The notes under the pieces are model-generated. The model was not told where the DNA came from. It ran no database searches and was given only the letters and a program-made list of their open reading frames with translations. A stretch of DNA of 64,000 nt from Dryocosmus kuriphilus (Eukaryota > Arthropoda > Insecta > Hymenoptera > Cynipidae), in contig CM076196.1 in assembly GCA_038277395.1 (NCBI GenBank), positions 24,724,260 through 24,788,259 of the forward strand. The letters run 5' to 3'. Both the position numbers and the translations under genes were made by a program. Of the stretch, positions 12,472 through 22,285 are shown one piece after another (positions within the stretch are counted from its first letter, which is position 1; every line of letters starts with the position of its first letter).

Positions 12472-13075
12472 TTTGTAATGAATAAAGATGAAATTTAAAA
12501 AGTTTATTGTTTGAAAAATTGTAGCTGTCGGTTTATGATTGGGATTTTCATCTTGGCACCCAGTTTAAAAACATTTAGTGATAAAAAAGGATGTTTTAGA
12601 TGAACATGGATTTAAAAATTTTTTAGGTTAGGAATGACAAGAAAGAGGTTAGATCTTTTGTTTACAACAGAGAGTTATATGTGAACTTTAATTACTTGGT
12701 TATAATGTTTGTATGAATGTTGCCAAATAAAACTTTCTAGAGTTATACATTGTTTTGGAAAATTTTTTTGAAAAAGTTACATTTTCCAAAACAATGTATA
12801 ACTCTAGAAGTTTTTATTTGACAAAATTCATACAAACATTATAACCAGGTATAAAAAGTTCACATATAACTCTCTATTGTAAACGAAAGTTCTAACCTCT
12901 TTCCTTTCATTCTTAACCTAAAAAATTTTTAAATCCATGTTCATCTAAAACATCCCTTTTTATCATTAAATGTTTTTAGACTGGGTACCAAGATGAAAAT
13001 CCCAATCCTAAACCGACAGCTACAATTTTTCAAACAATAAACTTTTTAAATTTCATCTTTATTTATTACAAATTT
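12472..13075. repeat. Fold-back element: two ~300 bp arms with a spacer of a few bases
   Basis: The arms run from about 12472 to 12768 and from about 12775 to 13075 and are nearly perfect reverse complements (for example CTAGAGTTATACATTG near 12740 against CAATGTATAACTCTAG near 12790). The outer words are TTTGTAATGAATAAAG and CTTTATTTATTACAAA. It has no coding capacity and looks like a fold-back MITE. It lies at the inner end of the left palindrome arm. Confidence 0.9.
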
Positions 13076-13250
13076 CGACCACGATGTTAACCTCAGCAAC
13101 AAACTCGTCAATCGATGAAACTCTACGAATTAATTTTACAATGATATAATTATATTTATCGAAGAAGCTTAGTTACTAAGGTAAGCTCCTATAGTCAAAT
13201 TTATAAAATTCCTAAAATTTGGTTTTCTCTATTAAACTAATTCTACTAGT

Positions 13251-13350
13251 CCATATGATAATTAACAATTTTCCAAAAAATTAAGGAAAATGTTAAAAAA
13301 TATATAATTTGTCTAGACGGTCGATTAAAAAACTCATAATAAAATAAAAG
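13251..13350. repeat. Repeat X, copy 1 (inverted partner at 17484-17581)
   Basis: The segment from CCATATGATAATTAAC to CTCATAATAAAATAAA recurs inverted directly outside the right palindrome arm. The two copies bracket the Penelope remnant and LINE A3 like long terminal inverted repeats, which helps explain how the palindrome formed. Confidence 0.8.
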
Positions 13351-13351
13351 A

Positions 13352-14125
13352 GTAGTCCATTAAAACTCCATTTATTATTGACAACGTTTCGGCCGAAATC
13401 ATGTTGGCCTTTTTCAAGTCTAAAAATTCTAAAATACAAAAAGAGGTTACGAATTTAACAGAAAAAAACAAATAAAAGGACAAAAAGAAAACACAAACCT
13501 GTCGAAAATAAAAAGGAAACATTGTTGAACGAGTCCAATCCTTTGCCTCAATCATAGGTGGTCAAAAATTTAGAGTAATATTAGACATTACAATGTTTTC
13601 CCTTAATTATATATAATGACCATAATAGGAATATTAAAACTTAGTCTCTCCCAAAAATTTTGAGAGACTAAGAACTTAAGTAAAAAATTACATTTTTGTA
13701 AATAAAATAACTTAGGTTACGGAATGGAGTACATTGAAGAAAGAGCATTAAAATCCGGTGACATGTGGCATAAAACTATATTACATGCTCAAGGAAAAAT
13801 ATGGTTAACCTATTCAATACAGATGATGAGGCGGGAAATTTGAACAGTGAAAGTGTTTCATTTGGTGATACTTTGATATATCTTATTAATGTTTAGTGTT
13901 TCGGTTATTAAATTTATGGAAGATTTTTTAAATTTGTTAATAAAAATGTATTCTAAAATCCGTCTTTTAAATGTATTTGTTTCTTTACCTAGAATTTTAA
14001 TGTTTTTGAAATCAAAATCAAAAAAATGATCTGAATTCCATGCATGTTGTGCTAAGCCCGTGTTCTAATTTCCAACAACACAATCAAATCAAATACATTT
14101 AAAAGACGGATTTTAGAATCCATTT
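13352..14125 (-). mobile_element. Penelope-like element remnant: terminal repeat plus GIY-YIG tail
   Basis: On the minus strand, 14075-13880 translates in broken frames to GIY-YIG endonuclease tail segments like those of PLE-7 at 58801-59762 (N-T-G-L-A-x-H-x-W, then F-K-R-R-I-L-E). It is followed downstream (13440-13352) by a pLTR with a hammerhead-like core. The phrase AAATCCGTCTTTTAAATG (13956) is repeated inverted near 14095-14120, marking a fold-back breakpoint. The element is old and lacks the RT. Confidence 0.65.
13384..13419 (-). ncRNA. Hammerhead-like motif, variant core (UUGAAAA...GAAAC)
   Basis: The minus strand reads UUGAAAA, one extra base, stem GGCC/GGCC, then GAAAC. Hammerhead positions 3 and 8, normally C and G, are U and A. 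It lies in a Penelope-like terminal repeat. Activity is uncertain because of the extra base before stem II and because stems I and III are not obvious. Confidence 0.4.
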
Positions 14126-14147
14126 TTATTTACTTATACTTCTCAAT

Positions 14148-16465
14148 TGCTTCATTCACCTCCTCTCTGGTCACCTCATTCCCCCCTTTTATTCATCCCT
14201 CCTTGCTCTTTCTGCCTTCCCCATTTACCTTGCTATCCACGCCTCCTAGCAATTTCTTGAAGTATACCGTCCATTCATCCATATGTATCTCTTCATTGAT
14301 TCCTTTCCATCCACATCTCTCTCTATTGATCACTTCCCATTCTCTTCCTTCCTTTATTGCTTTCTCTACCTCGTCCATGTACCTCACCTTCTCCTCCTGT
14401 CTTTTCACATCTAGTAATTTCTCGTATTCCCTCTTTATTTTATTATATTCCTTTCTGCCTATCACTCCTCTTCTCCAATTCCTTAACGATAACTTCATAC
14501 GTTCTTTACTCTCTATACAATAATTTCTTCCACTGTATTCTCTACCCTTTCCTTTACCTTACACAACATCGCATTCACGCCTTCCCCCTCTTCAATCATA
14601 GTATTCTCTTCTTCCATTTTTTCCGTATATTCTCTTATTTTATCAACTCCCCACTTACCCATCCTTGCTTTCTTCCTTATAAAACCCTCCTCCTTCCTTC
14701 CCACTCTTCTCCGATTCACACATTTCAACGTTCCAGTTACCGGGAAGTGTTCTGACCCTATTTCGTTCCCTACTTACATTCTTTCAAACAGCCTCCTTAT
14801 CCTGCTCTCTGCCAGAAAGTAGTCTATTACTGTTTCCCTTTTTCCTGCAAATGTAATCTCTCCTTCCTCACCCCTCTGAGTTCCCATTACAAAGGAACCA
14901 CCCTGCTTCTCCCAGAATTTCCAGCAGAGTCCTACCCTCCTGGTCCACCAGCTTATGTTTCGATTTTCTCCTGAAAGTTTCACTCTCTTCATCCCATACT
15001 TCCCCTCCTTGTTCCCCGGTCCAAGAATTCAAATCGCCTCCTATCAAAACAAATTCATCATCCTTTTTCGCCAACCATTTCCTAACCACACTCCAAGCTT
15101 CTTCTTCTCCCTTCTCCTGCAGATGCAAACTTTCCTCACCTTTCTTCTTCCTAGCTTCACCATTCTCGTCATTACTCCATCTGTTTCCTCAAATCCCGTT
15201 TCTATTCCCTTTTCACCTACCAATTCACTCCTTACTCCTGAAACCATTCCCCCTTTCTTTCTTCGCTTTATCTTCCCTTTCTTTGCCTCTTGCATCTTCA
15301 ACCTCCTCCAATCCTTCTCATCTACCCAGGTTTCACTCAACATCATTACATCCCATTTCTGCACCTCTTTCCAGAATCCTTCATCTTTATTCATTACTTC
15401 TGACACATTCCAAATGCTACTCTCATTTCTTTTTTCCTTCCTTTCTCTCTTCTTTCTTTTTTACGCCCTTTCCCTATTTTTGTAGAAAGTCCGTCGCTCC
15501 GCCTTTTCCTCCTTCTTTCCTTTCACCCTCTACTGTTTTCATTATCTCCTCCTTTCTACCACTAGCCTTTTTTCTTCCCCTCATTGCCATGTACCCTCCC
15601 TATACCCTTCACACAATTTTTCTTTCTGTTCATCCCATATCCACACATTACCGTTTACCCACATCCTGTCTTTCCCTGTCCATATCGTGTTCCCTTTCAT
15701 TCTGTCACTCCATGCTCTCTGTTTCGTCATCCACTTTCTTCTTCTTTCATTCCACGCCACATTCTCTTCTATCCTTTCTTCCCTCCCCTTTAAACCTTTC
15801 TTTTTTCTCATAATATTATCTTTCTCTTCCTCACTTCTCACTTTCACTACATGTACGCTCGATTTACCTTTATGCTTCCTTCCCACTCCATTTATCTCTT
15901 TCACATGCACTTTTGTCCCAATTTCCCCTAACAACCTTTCCACTTCTTCTCTTTCTGATTCACTATTCACTTTCATTCCTCTAATCACTATATTTCTACT
16001 ACGTTTCGTCTTCTCTTATATTTCCATTTTCATTTCTAATTCTCTCAATCTTGATTTCATGCTCACATTTTCTAGGATAACATTCTAATTCAATTCTTTT
16101 ATTTTCTCTCCTTCTCTTACCCCTTCATCCACTTTCTTTCTGTCCTCGGACTTACACTCTAGATTTCTCACTCTTTCTCCCAACTTTTCCATATAAAATT
16201 TTCTCTCTTTCTCATTCATTCTTTGCTTTTTCCCGATATCCTGCAACTATTTCCAAACCTTATCTTTTTCGTGACGCCACACCAGATCCCATTCTTCCCA
16301 CTTTTCTCTGACTTTCCTCATTTCCTCCCAGACCTCATCCCCACTCCTTTGCATGGCATTCAGACTGCGGTTCGTTTCCTCTCTAAACCCTTTAATGAGA
16401 CTTTCCAGATTTTCTAGATCGACTTTCCCTTTTGCCTTATTCCTCTCCGGTGGAGACTTTTTCCT
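14148..16465 (-). mobile_element. Non-LTR retrotransposon, family A copy 3 (A3), truncated at both ends
   Basis: This is the mirror copy of A2. On the minus strand it starts inside ORF1 at AAAAAGTCTCCACCGG and ends before the RT. ORF1 C-terminal part lies at 15581-15988. The endonuclease part lies near 14868-15406, with MLSETWVDEKDW and the intact catalytic-loop motif IGGDLNSWTG. The linker is at 14193-14728. It keeps D where A2 has N in this loop, showing that the arms have begun to diverge. Stops and frameshifts remain, so it is inactive. Confidence 0.85.
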
Positions 16466-17486
16466 TTAATATTTTTATTAACACAAATATATTTTTTGTT
16501 TTAAGGCACAAAATTTAAAACAAATATTATAAAACAAGTTTAATATTACAAATTTTTGGAGCATAATGAAAAATTACTGAAGGCTTAAAAAAAAGTCTTA
16601 AATCTTAAATCTTAAGCTTTCAAGAGAAAAATGACTTTTATTTTAAATTTAAAAAAAAATCCCAATGATTATTATTATTAAAATTATTATTAATTATTAA
16701 TACTATTATCTAATTATTATTATTTTAATTTAACAATAATATTATTATAATTAATTATAATAATTATTTATAATACTTATTTATAATAATTAGTAAGGAA
16801 GAGTTTTAATTACATAAAAAGATAAATTTTTTTTTCCTTTTGAATCAGGATTAATTACAAATATTTATAAAAATTAAAATTTTCGAAATTAAGTGAGTTA
16901 AAATTTTATTATGTTTATTATTTTAAAATTATTTAAAACCAGATTTTCAGAAGTGTACGTCATTCATATCTAAAAACTTATTTTAAGAAAATAAAATCCA
17001 GTTTTAAAATTTAAATCATTATTTTCTTAATAATTTTAAGGGCCAAACTTTGAAATTAATATTACAAAATAATTTTAATACTATAAGTACTTTAAATCTT
17101 ATTTAATATTATCTAATGCTTAAAAGACATCATATGTTAAATCTTAAGTCTGAGAGAAAAATGACTTTAGGTTAAAATTAAAAAAAAAAAAAATTTTAAT
17201 GATTATTATTTCTATTATTATTTTAAAAGCTATCATAGAAAGAACAAAAAAAAATTATTTAAAAAGATGTTTATTATTATTAATTATTAATATTATTGTG
17301 AAGACTGAAAAATGCCAAAAAATAAAATTTCGAACACTCTAAAATTGCCGACAAAGAAATATCGAAATATAAAATTTTCGACATTAGAAAATTCCAACAG
17401 TTTATACTATTATCGAAATGTAAAATTCCCGACAGAAAATTTTTATTCAATAAATATTAATTAAAACAAATTTTTTTTTATTTTAT
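16466..17486. repeat. AT-rich repeat family, block 2
   Basis: This is the inverted partner of 9118-10119 and has no gene. It contains forward GAGAGAAAAATGACTTT words near 16622 and 17153 and the AACAGTTTATACTATTA segment near 17396. Confidence 0.75.
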
Positions 17487-17581
17487 TATGAGTTTTTTAA
17501 TCGACCGTCTAGACCAATTATATATTTTTTAACATTTTCCTTCATTTTTTGGAAAATTGTTAATTATCATATGGATTAATA
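17484..17581. repeat. Repeat X, copy 2 (inverted)
   Basis: This is the reverse complement of 13251-13350, ending at CATATGGATTAAT. It closes the unit 13251-17581 as an inverted-repeat-bounded block. Confidence 0.8.
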
Positions 17582-18090
17582 ATTCACGGTCAAAGGAAAA
17601 AGGAGAGGAAAAATTGGATTACTCCAATTTTTAACATTCAAAGTAATTCTACTAGAATCGAATTACGTATGTAATTTTCTGCGCTGAATTATTTTTTACT
17701 TCTTTAAACGTCTCTTCCCACGAGTGACACTGCATGCTTCAATCTAATTCCAGTTGAATCGAAGGGCAAGAAATAAATGGACATGTTTTTCATATATTTA
17801 TTTCATTCAATGCTTTATTTTTCTCATTGCAAAACACAATTTTTCATCTGAAGTTTGATTGACATTTTAAAACCAGATTGACACTGAGAAACATAATACA
17901 TTGACTTTTTGATGTGAGATAACTGTGGAAGAATAGATCTATTTAATTGATTAGAATATGCTAAAATTAATTTTCTTCGAGCTTTAATCACACTATTTGA
18001 CACATCTAGCACGATTCGACTCAATAATTTAGATACTACATATTACATAAAACATCTAGAAACTTGTTGTGATTTATCTTATACCATATA
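17582..18090. other. Unassigned sequence with a short minus-strand ORF and two AATAAA signals
   Basis: The minus strand has an open stretch of about 75 codons (18045-17824; no ATG start) followed by two AATAAA words within about 40 bases (near 17800-17820). That would suit a terminal exon and 3' end of a gene transcribed leftwards, possibly the 3' UTR or a further exon of the secreted-protein gene. No domain is recognisable and the open stretch could be chance. Confidence 0.25.
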
Positions 18091-18897
18091 CCCACGTAGA
18101 AAAAAACGATCGGCAAAGTACTGGGCCAACGTTGTTTGCCGATGCCGACCGTTGGCCGCCAACCATTGGGACAAGGCTGGAATGACTATTCCGTGATACG
18201 TTGTATCAGTGCTGGCGACGAGTACTGGCATACAACGTTGGTCCAGTACTGACATATAACCTTGGTCCAACACTGGCATACAATCTTGGTCCAACACTGG
18301 AATATAATCCTGATCCAGTATTGTTTAACAGTGCTAAACCGGTACTATTATACAGTGCATATTTTTAGAGATATTTTGATGTTTTTCGAGCATAAAATAC
18401 ATAAATACATTAATAAATTAAATACATTAATACATAAAATGAAATCCTTATTATTAGTTATAAGTAAAGTTCAGGGTCGCGGCGATTTTTAAGTATTTCT
18501 AACCTCTAAAAATTCATCAAGAAAAGGACGAAATTCACATTTTGGAGCTTAGTTAATGAGATATTGTAATGGATTTAGATGTATCCTTACTTCGTAGAAG
18601 CTGACATCATAATATAAAGACTGTGCACAAGCATAAAATCGAAATAATATAAAAATGTGCACGAACTTTTTTTTGCGGGAAACCAGACCTTTGACATAGA
18701 TCGTCAAGTTAACACTCTCTGGTTAACGTAAGGCTTACTGTACATTGCGCCGGCGCAGCAGCAGCGGCCATATTGGTATCTGCAACAATATTGGTATCAG
18801 GTACTGGCCCAGCGTTGGCGATCGACGGTCGGGTAACAGCGTTGTGTCAGTACTGGACCGGTCGTCACCGTTGGCAAAGCACATATTTTTCTGCGTG
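18091..18897. mobile_element. MITE-like element with CACGYAGAAAAA ends and a 24 bp minisatellite
   Basis: The left end CACGTAGAAAAA and right end (complement CACGCAGAAAAA) are inverted, followed inwards by matching GGCAAAG and CCAACG words. Internally, four to five 24 bp units of the type GTCCARYACTGGCATACAAY run at 18210-18325. No transposase ORF is present. The short ORF with repeated VLDQ/CMP on the minus strand reflects the minisatellite. Similar CACGCAGAAAAAT ends occur at 39607. Confidence 0.6.
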
Positions 18898-18923
18898 AGC
18901 AGTTTCGCTTAAATTCAATTGCC

Positions 18924-19041
18924 TCTGAAATTGAAGAAATATATTATGAAGCTATAAAACCATTTGTGCATCGAAATCAGATAAAAGTCTGATTTCGATC
19001 TACAAATGATTTTATAGTTTCATAACATATTTCCTCAATTT
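18924..19041. repeat. Hairpin with ~55 bp arms just beyond the secreted-protein stop codon
   Basis: The arms meet around 18983: the phrase GCATCGAAATCAGAT is mirrored by GTCTGATTTCGATCTAC, and the outer part AAATATATTATGAAGC is mirrored by TTTCATAACATATTT. The hairpin begins 20 bp past the TGA of exon 2 (19061-19063), so it would sit in the 3' UTR of that gene. It may be a small fold-back transposon or an RNA element. Confidence 0.85.
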
Positions 19042-19060
19042 CGAATGATTTTTATGCTCT

Positions 19061-19503
19061 TCAGTCTCTGCGGTAGGGGTTAGGATAAGATCTGGGCTCT
19101 TTCACAGGATCTTCATATACAGTGTCTATTGGTAAGTCACGCCAGATACCTAATTCATTAATTCTTGTAACAGTCAGGCTTATCGGCGTATGAGGTCGAT
19201 GTCCCGATTCTCCTAATGTCATTGTAATTAAACCGTTCATATTAGCGCGCTTTAACGGATTAAGTCGATATTTTTCGAACATTGTACCATCATCACAAGT
19301 TTTATATTTTTGGGCACGTCCAATGACTTCTTCACACATAATTACTATATCTAAAGGATCTTCGACTGGATCGTAGCGCACATGTCCGACTCCGTACGCT
19401 GACAAAATATTAGGAAACATTCGTGCTGGCATTCGAACTACCTTGTAAGGGTTCACGACCGTACCCATCGGATCTTCAATGTCCATTGGTATCGATGTGC
19501 AAA
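19061..19503 (-). CDS. Secreted protein of unknown function, exon 2 (terminal coding exon)
   Basis: The minus strand has a clean 3' splice site (TTTTATCTGTTTCAG) ending at 19504, then an open frame to TGA at 19061-19063. Joined to exon 1 (22148-22205) the phases match exactly: exon 1 leaves one base, exon 2 supplies two, making valine. The product is 166 residues: a signal peptide of about 20-24 residues and a mature chain of about 145, rich in Pro, Asp and Arg. Few cysteines remain, one near the start and two in the MCEE and KTCDD segments. No transmembrane helix follows the signal. I do not recognise a domain. The frame is intact and less AT-rich than its surroundings, unlike the transposon genes nearby, which suggests a living host gene. 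A strong hairpin follows the stop. Confidence 0.7.
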
Positions 19504-19651
19504 CTGAAACAGATAAAATTAATATTTCGATGTTACCAGTAAAATAATTGAATGGAGTAGGGTATGGCCTTTCTGGTGTTTTAGTAGATATTAATAGAAG
19601 TAAAGAGAATAGTTTTTATCTACAAAAAACATTATCCTCTACTTAGTGCTT

Positions 19652-19690
19652 CGTCAACGTTTCGACCACATCTTTGGTCCTTATCAAGAC
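19652..19690 (-). ncRNA. Hammerhead-like motif, variant core (PLE-1, downstream pLTR)
   Basis: The minus strand reads UUGAUAA, one base, stem GACC/GGUC around an eight-base loop, then GAAACGUUGAC. C3 and G8 are replaced by U and A. Confidence 0.45.
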
Positions 19691-20204
19691 TAAGTACATA
19701 GAAAATAAAAAACATATATTAATGATATCGATAAGGCTAGGATGTCAAACATACGTATAATTAACAATATCTACCTGACAACATTCTATAATCGCGGTGT
19801 CTTAACTTTATTTATGAACAAATGTAGATAGTAAAAATCCAACATTCTAAAACGAGTAATGTCCAAAAGATATAAAAATTGTTTTAAAGTCTCATCATAT
19901 TCATTATGTATTTTTAGGTTAGGTAAAACCATTTTGGAATTTTTAATTCTGTGAATAAGAAAAAGGATTAAGGTTAAATAAATTTTAAACATTTAAAGCA
20001 AATAAAAAATTGTAGTATATATTTTAAATATAAAGTTTAACTTACCAAAATCATTTTTGGAAAAAGAATTTTTATTTAATTTAGAAAACTAAATGAAACA
20101 CGTGTTGTGAGTTATAAATTTTGGCAAACTACAATCAGCCATAAAATAATTATAAGATGGACTGAAAATAAGCGGGAAATTCAAAATAGCAAATTTATAT
20201 ATTT

Positions 20205-21622
20205 ACTTTACTTTTATAATGTTAGTATATACATCACTAAGATTATCAATGTCAGCTCTAAAATCTATTGAATTATTACTATCTTGAATATATATCATTT
20301 CTAACACAAGCCTCTTTTTAAAATTTTGTTCTATTTCAAGAATTTTTACTTCTTTAAAATCAAAACTGTGCTTAAAATCATGGGCATGCTGAGCTCATGC
20401 TGTAGTGTTATGTTTATAATTTTTAATTGATCTAGCATGTTCCATCATTCGTGTATGTAAAATTCTACTAGTTTGACCTATATATATACCATCACAATGG
20501 ATACATTTAACTTCATAAACTACATTAAATTTCAAATTAGTTGGTGTTAAAGTTTTCACAGACTTAAACATTTTTTGTTGAAAAGTATTTTCAGGTGTAA
20601 AGATAATTTGTAAATTTGATTTTTTTTAAATTCTATCAAATTGTTCTTGAAAATTATGTATATACGGCAAGGTGATAATCTTTTTAACTTATTTTGAATC
20701 ATTGGTTTTATTTAAATTAATTTTAGTAAAATTGTGTGACTTTAAAATCTTATATCTTTCAGCAATTTTCTTATTTAATAAATCTAATGGATACCCATTA
20801 TTAAGTAAAGTATTTTTTACTAATTTTAAGTTTTCGTTATGATATTTTTCATGTGATAATAGAATTTCTCTATCAGTTAATGAATAAATTACTCCAATTT
20901 TGTTTGATAAACTATGGTTAGAGTAAAAATTCAAAAAAACGTCCTGACCAAGTTGGTTTCCTATACCAATTTGTAATAATTTTTTGATTTTCAATTTTAA
21001 TGTTAAGATCGAGAAAGTTTATGCTTTCATTAATTGATTTTTCTAAAGTAAATTTTAATTTATAATTTATATTGTTGAATTTATATAAAATATCATCAAT
21101 TTTATTTTCTGGTAAACAAATTAAAGTATCATCTATGTATCGATAATAAAATTTAATGTAGTATGTAAGTTCATCAATAATCTTGATTTCTTCTTCTTCC
21201 ATGACAATATTAGCGAGAGTGGCAGATAGTGGTGAACCCATAGGTAAACCACTAACTTGTTTAAAAATTATATTTTCAAAATTACAATAAGATGAGTCCA
21301 AACAGAGCTTTAAGGCCAAATTAAAATCCTTATAAGTTAAAAAGGTATGTTTTTTAAAAGCATTCCATCGCTTTTTAATTGATTTATAAATTAAATCCCA
21401 AGTAATGTTTGTGTACATAGAAACAATATCTAATGATATAATTGTAAAATTTTTTGGTACTGTTATATTACTAATTTTTTGTTTAAAATTCCAACTATCT
21501 TTAATGTAGAATTCATTATGACCAACTGTTTTTTGAAGTGATTTAGCAATATATTTTGATAAATTATAAGTAGGTGAACCAATAAAAGAAGTAATTGGTC
21601 TTAATGGATAATTTGTATTACT
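20205..21622 (-). pseudogene. PLE-1 reverse transcriptase (5'-truncated) and GIY-YIG endonuclease
   Basis: The minus strand reads through PLE RT motifs: a PLRPITS segment near 21600, the motif-A region (LDIVSMYTNI) near 21440-21410, GLPMGSPLSA near 21240 and the catalytic YIDD near 21130. A frame break follows near 20920. After a linker (20994-20689) and a further break comes the GIY-YIG domain near 20525-20205 (VVYEVKCIHCDGIYIGQTSR). Family knowledge: the RT copies element RNA and the endonuclease nicks the target. The N-terminal third of a normal PLE protein is missing, and a stop lies in the endonuclease near 20398, so this copy is inactive. Confidence 0.85.
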
Positions 21623-21762
21623 ATCTACATTTGTTCATAAATAAAGTTAAGACACCGCTATTATAGAATGTTGTCAGGTAGATATTGTTAATTATACATA
21701 CGTTTGACATCCTAACCTTATCGATATCATTAATATATGTTTTTAATTTTCTATGTATTTAG

Positions 21763-21800
21763 TCTTGATAAGGACCAAAGATGTGGTCGAAACGTTGACG
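21763..21800 (+). ncRNA. Hammerhead-like motif, variant core (PLE-1, upstream inverted pLTR)
   Basis: This is the inverted twin of the motif at 19652-19690, with identical core UUGAUAA and stem GACC/GGUC before GAAAC. Both copies keep the U3/A8 pair. Confidence 0.45.
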
Positions 21801-22147
21801 AAGCACTATGTAGAGGATAATGTCTTTTGTAAATAAAAACTATTCTCTTTACTTCTATTAATATCTACTAAAATACCAGAAAGGCCATACCCTACTCCAT
21901 TGAAACAGATAATGTTTTTAGTGAAAATAAACCTTGCAGTTATTTAGATATTTAATATAAGTTGTGAATACAAAATTTGAAATTAAGGAGAGATAACATT
22001 GATAACATTGAGAAGTGTAACTTTTTGTTGGAACAAGGGTCTTTAATTTAAACAATTTTGAATAGCAAATGACTGCGATCAAGGCACAATTATAGTTACT
22101 TATAATTATTTTATAATTATGAATGTTTTTAAATATTGTATATTTAC

Positions 22148-22205
22148 CACTTATGGAATTAAGGAGAACCACTAAAGCGAAGACGTGAGTACTAACGGCC
22201 TTCAT
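22148..22205 (-). CDS. Secreted protein of unknown function, exon 1 (signal peptide)
   Basis: ATG at 22205 opens a frame that reads MKAVSTHVFALVVLLNSIS, a typical signal peptide: basic residue, hydrophobic core, small residues. The exon ends at 22148 before the donor GTAAAT (22147-22142), leaving phase 1, which fits exon 2. Reading on past the donor, the frame loses any resemblance to a protein. The intron is now about 2.64 kb, of which about 2.4 kb is PLE-1; without it the intron would have been about 250 bp, an ordinary insect size. The start is supported by a TATA-like box at the right distance upstream. The product would enter the secretory pathway. Confidence 0.7.
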
Positions 22206-22270
22206 TTCTCTAACCAGAAGATATTTATCGAAAAATTCGAGAAACTACTGAATTTTCCAGAAGATTTTTC

Positions 22271-22282
22271 AGTATATATACA
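22271..22282 (-). promoter_or_regulatory. TATA-like box upstream of the secreted-protein gene
   Basis: The minus strand reads GTATATATACT about 70 bp upstream of the start codon. This would place transcription initiation near 22245 and give a 5' UTR of roughly 40 bases. It is inferred from position and sequence only. Confidence 0.5.
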
Positions 22283-22285
22283 AGT

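Larger units (their letters stand above)
14148..17486 (-). repeat. Right arm of giant palindrome (LINE A3 + AT-rich block)
   Basis: This is the reverse complement of 9118-12470. It ends where the AT-rich sequence joins TTTTATTATGAGTTTTTTAA, the inverted copy of repeat X. The two arms are separated by about 1.7 kb (the fold-back element plus the Penelope remnant). Confidence 0.9.
19517..21900 (-). mobile_element. PLE-1: Penelope-like element in the intron of the secreted-protein gene
   Basis: The insertion is bounded by the 12 bp duplication TGAAACAGATAA (19505-19516 and 21901-21912). Inside are inverted terminal repeats of about 270 bp (19548-19815 and 21630-21900; shared phrase ATGGAGTAGGGTATGGCC), each carrying a hammerhead-like core. 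Between them, on the minus strand, lies a 5'-truncated RT followed by a GIY-YIG endonuclease. Inverted rather than direct terminal repeats, and about 30 extra bases at one end, are known features of Penelope-like insertions. Confidence 0.85.

Noticed and set aside
13815..13850. GATGATGAGGCGGGAAA as a hammerhead core
   Set aside because: The CU before GAUGAG is missing and there is no room for stem II.
18079..18297. ORF with repeated VLDQ and CMP residues
   Set aside because: It is a translation of the 24 bp minisatellite in the MITE-like element and has no other protein-like features.
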